DNA from: Bacillota bacterium
GTDB lineage: Bacteria; Bacillota; Clostridia; Peptostreptococcales; Anaerovoracaceae
Direction: 5' to 3'
Assembly (NCBI GenBank): GCA_017557505.1
Contig: JAFYYP010000031.1
Span: 1-40,991 of the forward strand
Length of the DNA stretch: 40,991 bases
The position numbers were made by a program, and so were the translations under genes. Each line of letters begins with the position of its first letter. Position 1 is the first letter of the stretch. Of the stretch, positions 39,336-40,991 are shown one piece after another. The notes under the pieces were generated by a model. That model did not search any database, was not told the DNA's origin, and saw only the letters and a list, made by a program, of their open reading frames with translations.

Positions 39336-40991
39336 ATGAACACAAAGAGAATCCTTGCAGTCCTCGTGGCCCTGGCCATGATCTTCTCCCTCGCAGCCTG
39401 CACGAGCGGCGGCGGAACAGAACCCGCGCCTGCTCCCGAAGGCGGCGGCGAAGAAGCAGGCACCGGTCCCGACGGACGCACTTATGCCGCAGAGCAGGTC
39501 TACCGCACGCTGTACTCCAGCGAAATGACCACGATGAACTATCTGGTCAGCGGCACCACCTACGAGCTGGAAGTCGGCGCCAACACCATCGACTCCCTCG
39601 TAGAGAACGACACCTACGGCAACATCGTTCCCTGCGCAGCCGAGAGCTGGGAAGAGAGCGACGACGGCCTCGTATGGACGTTCCACCTCAGACCTGACCA
39701 GTACTGGTATGACAAGGACGGCAACCAGATGGCTCCCGTCACCGCAAACGACTACGTAGCCGCAGCCCGCTATGTCTGCGACTCCGCGAACGACTGCGGC
39801 AACAGCTATCTGATGGACGGCTGGCTCGTCAACGCCACCGGCCTGCTCGAATACACTGCAGCCAAGCTGGTCGCCGTGGAACAGGGCACCGAGGGTGAAG
39901 ACGACGACTACGTCTTCGACGCCGACGGCAAGATCTATGAAGTCACCGAAGACGGTTACGCCGAAATGGAAGAAGTCAAGCCCGAAGATCTGGGCGTCGT
40001 AGCAGTGGACGATCTGACTCTGGAATATCATCTGGAGAAGCCCCGTCCCTACTTCCCGACCGTTCTGCAGTTCGGTACCTACTGGCCTGCTCCGGCTTCC
40101 CTGCTGGAGGAGCTCGGCCCCGACTACGGCCTGGACAACGAATCCATGTGGTTCAACGGCGCTTACATCCTGCAGGTCGCTCAGCCCCAGCAGAAGAGAG
40201 TCTACGTGAAGAACGAGAACAACTGGGATGCTGAACACATTTACATCGAGCGCATCGAAGAGACCTACAACCAGGAAGCTGCCACGCTGGCTCCCGAAAT
40301 GTTCCTCAGAGGCGAAGTCGACTCCGCTTCCATCGGTTCCGATATCGTAGCCGACTGGCTGGCCGACCCCGAAAAGAGCAACATGGTCTGCACCAGCAGG
40401 ATCGTGGGCGACTACTCCTACTTCTTCGGTTTCAACTTCGAGCCGAAGTTCGACGAGCAGTATGAACCCGAGAACTGGATCAAGGCAGTCAACTGCGAAG
40501 ACTTCCGTCAGTGCATCTTCCACGCCATCGACAGAGAAGCTTACCTGACCGCGAAGTATCCCGGCGACGATCCGCACATGCATATGATCAACACCGTCAC
40601 GCCGCTCGGCTTCTCCACCTACAACGGCAAGGACTACGTCAACTACGGCGGACTGGCCAAGTACACCGCGGGCGACAGCTTCGACCCGACGCTTGCTCTG
40701 GAGTACAAGGAAAAGGCAAAGGCTGAACTCGAAGCAGCCGGCGCTACGTTCCCGATCAAGATGCCCATCAACTACAACCCGAGCTCCACGACCTGGGGCA
40801 ACTGCACCGTCGTTCTCGAACAGCAGCTCGAAGACCTGCTCGGTTCCGACTTCATCGATATCATCGTCGTTGAATTCTCCGGCAACTCCTTCCTGAACGA
40901 GACCAGACGCAACGGCAACTACGCCATCCAGGAACTGAACTGGGGCGCTGACTTCATGGATCCCGAGACCTGGGCCGACCCGTTCGACAGA
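39336..40991 (+). CDS. Oligopeptide/dipeptide ABC transporter substrate-binding lipoprotein (partial)
   Basis: The frame is open from the ATG at 39336 to the window end (552 codons) with no stop, so the 3' end is missing. It starts with a lipoprotein signal ending in SLAAC (Cys22), followed by a Gly/Pro/Glu-rich tether, and then a family 5 solute-binding domain: PCAAESWEESDDGLVWTFHL, WYDKDGNQMAPVTANDYVAA and WFNGAYILQV are typical of OppA/DppA proteins. It binds peptides outside the cell for import; permease and ATPase genes are expected to the right. Acidic insertions near residues 180-225 are unusual in composition. GGAGG lies 10 bases before the ATG. Confidence 0.93.
   Translation, partial: MNTKRILAVLVALAMIFSLAACTSGGGTEPAPAPEGGGEEAGTGPDGRTYAAEQVYRTLYSSEMTTMNYLVSGTTYELEVGANTIDSLVENDTYGNIVPCAAESWEESDDGLVWTFHLRPDQYWYDKDGNQMAPVTANDYVAAARYVCDSANDCGNSYLMDGWLVNATGLLEYTAAKLVAVEQGTEGEDDDYVFDADGKIYEVTEDGYAEMEEVKPEDLGVVAVDDLTLEYHLEKPRPYFPTVLQFGTYWPAPASLLEELGPDYGLDNESMWFNGAYILQVAQPQQKRVYVKNENNWDAEHIYIERIEETYNQEAATLAPEMFLRGEVDSASIGSDIVADWLADPEKSNMVCTSRIVGDYSYFFGFNFEPKFDEQYEPENWIKAVNCEDFRQCIFHAIDREAYLTAKYPGDDPHMHMINTVTPLGFSTYNGKDYVNYGGLAKYTAGDSFDPTLALEYKEKAKAELEAAGATFPIKMPINYNPSSTTWGNCTVVLEQQLEDLLGSDFIDIIVVEFSGNSFLNETRRNGNYAIQELNWGADFMDPETWADPFDR

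Noticed and set aside
39186-40583. Minus-strand open frame of 465 codons opposite the peptide-binding protein gene
   Set aside because: It lies opposite a real lipoprotein gene with signal peptide, promoter and ribosome site, and has no family features.
1-40991. tRNA, rRNA, insertion sequences and prophage genes
   Set aside because: I found no cloverleaf, rRNA segment, transposase or phage gene by eye on either strand.

Overview
The window looks like a chromosomal piece of a GC-rich (mid-50s % by eye) anaerobic member of the Clostridia (Bacillota). The clues are strong AGGAGG-type ribosome sites, tightly packed co-directional operons, a clostridial-style citrate lyase/aconitase/isocitrate dehydrogenase cluster, a PilT/GspF minor-pilus cluster, a YtrA-type GntR plus ABC operon, and a regulator fused to desulfoferrodoxin. 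No respiratory genes are visible. Many genes cleave amides or peptides, which suggests growth on amino acids, peptides or acylated amines. I cannot name the genus.

Layout: 1-316 is non-coding with two copies of an inverted repeat. 376-6596 (minus) is acn-icd-citD-citE-citF, read in that order from a promoter near 6700 and closed by a hairpin terminator at 317-360. 6750-22954 (minus) is one run of 14 genes with no gap above 17 bases. It starts with a class II aldolase, a 2-hydroxyacid dehydrogenase and an FGGY kinase, then has five YtcJ-like metal-dependent amidohydrolases with an M20D amidohydrolase among them, a NifX-FKBP fusion, a P-loop kinase-like protein, a lipoprotein and a second M20D enzyme. 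Two matched palindromes lie in the divergent promoter region between this run and a diacylglycerol-kinase-family gene (23094-23990, plus).

24039-29176 (minus) holds a transglutaminase-like lipoprotein, a GspF/PilC protein, four small membrane-anchored pseudopilin-like proteins, a PilT-type ATPase and a lone histidine phosphotransfer protein. 29328-32721 (minus) has an SDR oxidoreductase and two M20 peptidases (YgeY-like and PepV-like). 32722-33309 is a degenerate stretch with a nuclease-like gene remnant and several hairpins. 33310-33897 encodes an XRE regulator fused to a desulfoferrodoxin-like module. 34040-37186 is a gntR-ABC ATPase-permease operon with a clear operator. 37255-37329 is a predicted small RNA with its own near-consensus promoter and terminator. 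37372-39123 encodes a threonyl-tRNA synthetase that lacks the TGS domain and the key editing residues. The window ends inside an oligopeptide-binding lipoprotein gene (39336 onward, plus).

The most notable items are the 14-gene amidohydrolase operon, the HTH-desulfoferrodoxin fusion, the editing-defective ThrRS and the small RNA candidate. All assignments come from reading the sequence and from knowledge of the families; no database search was run.
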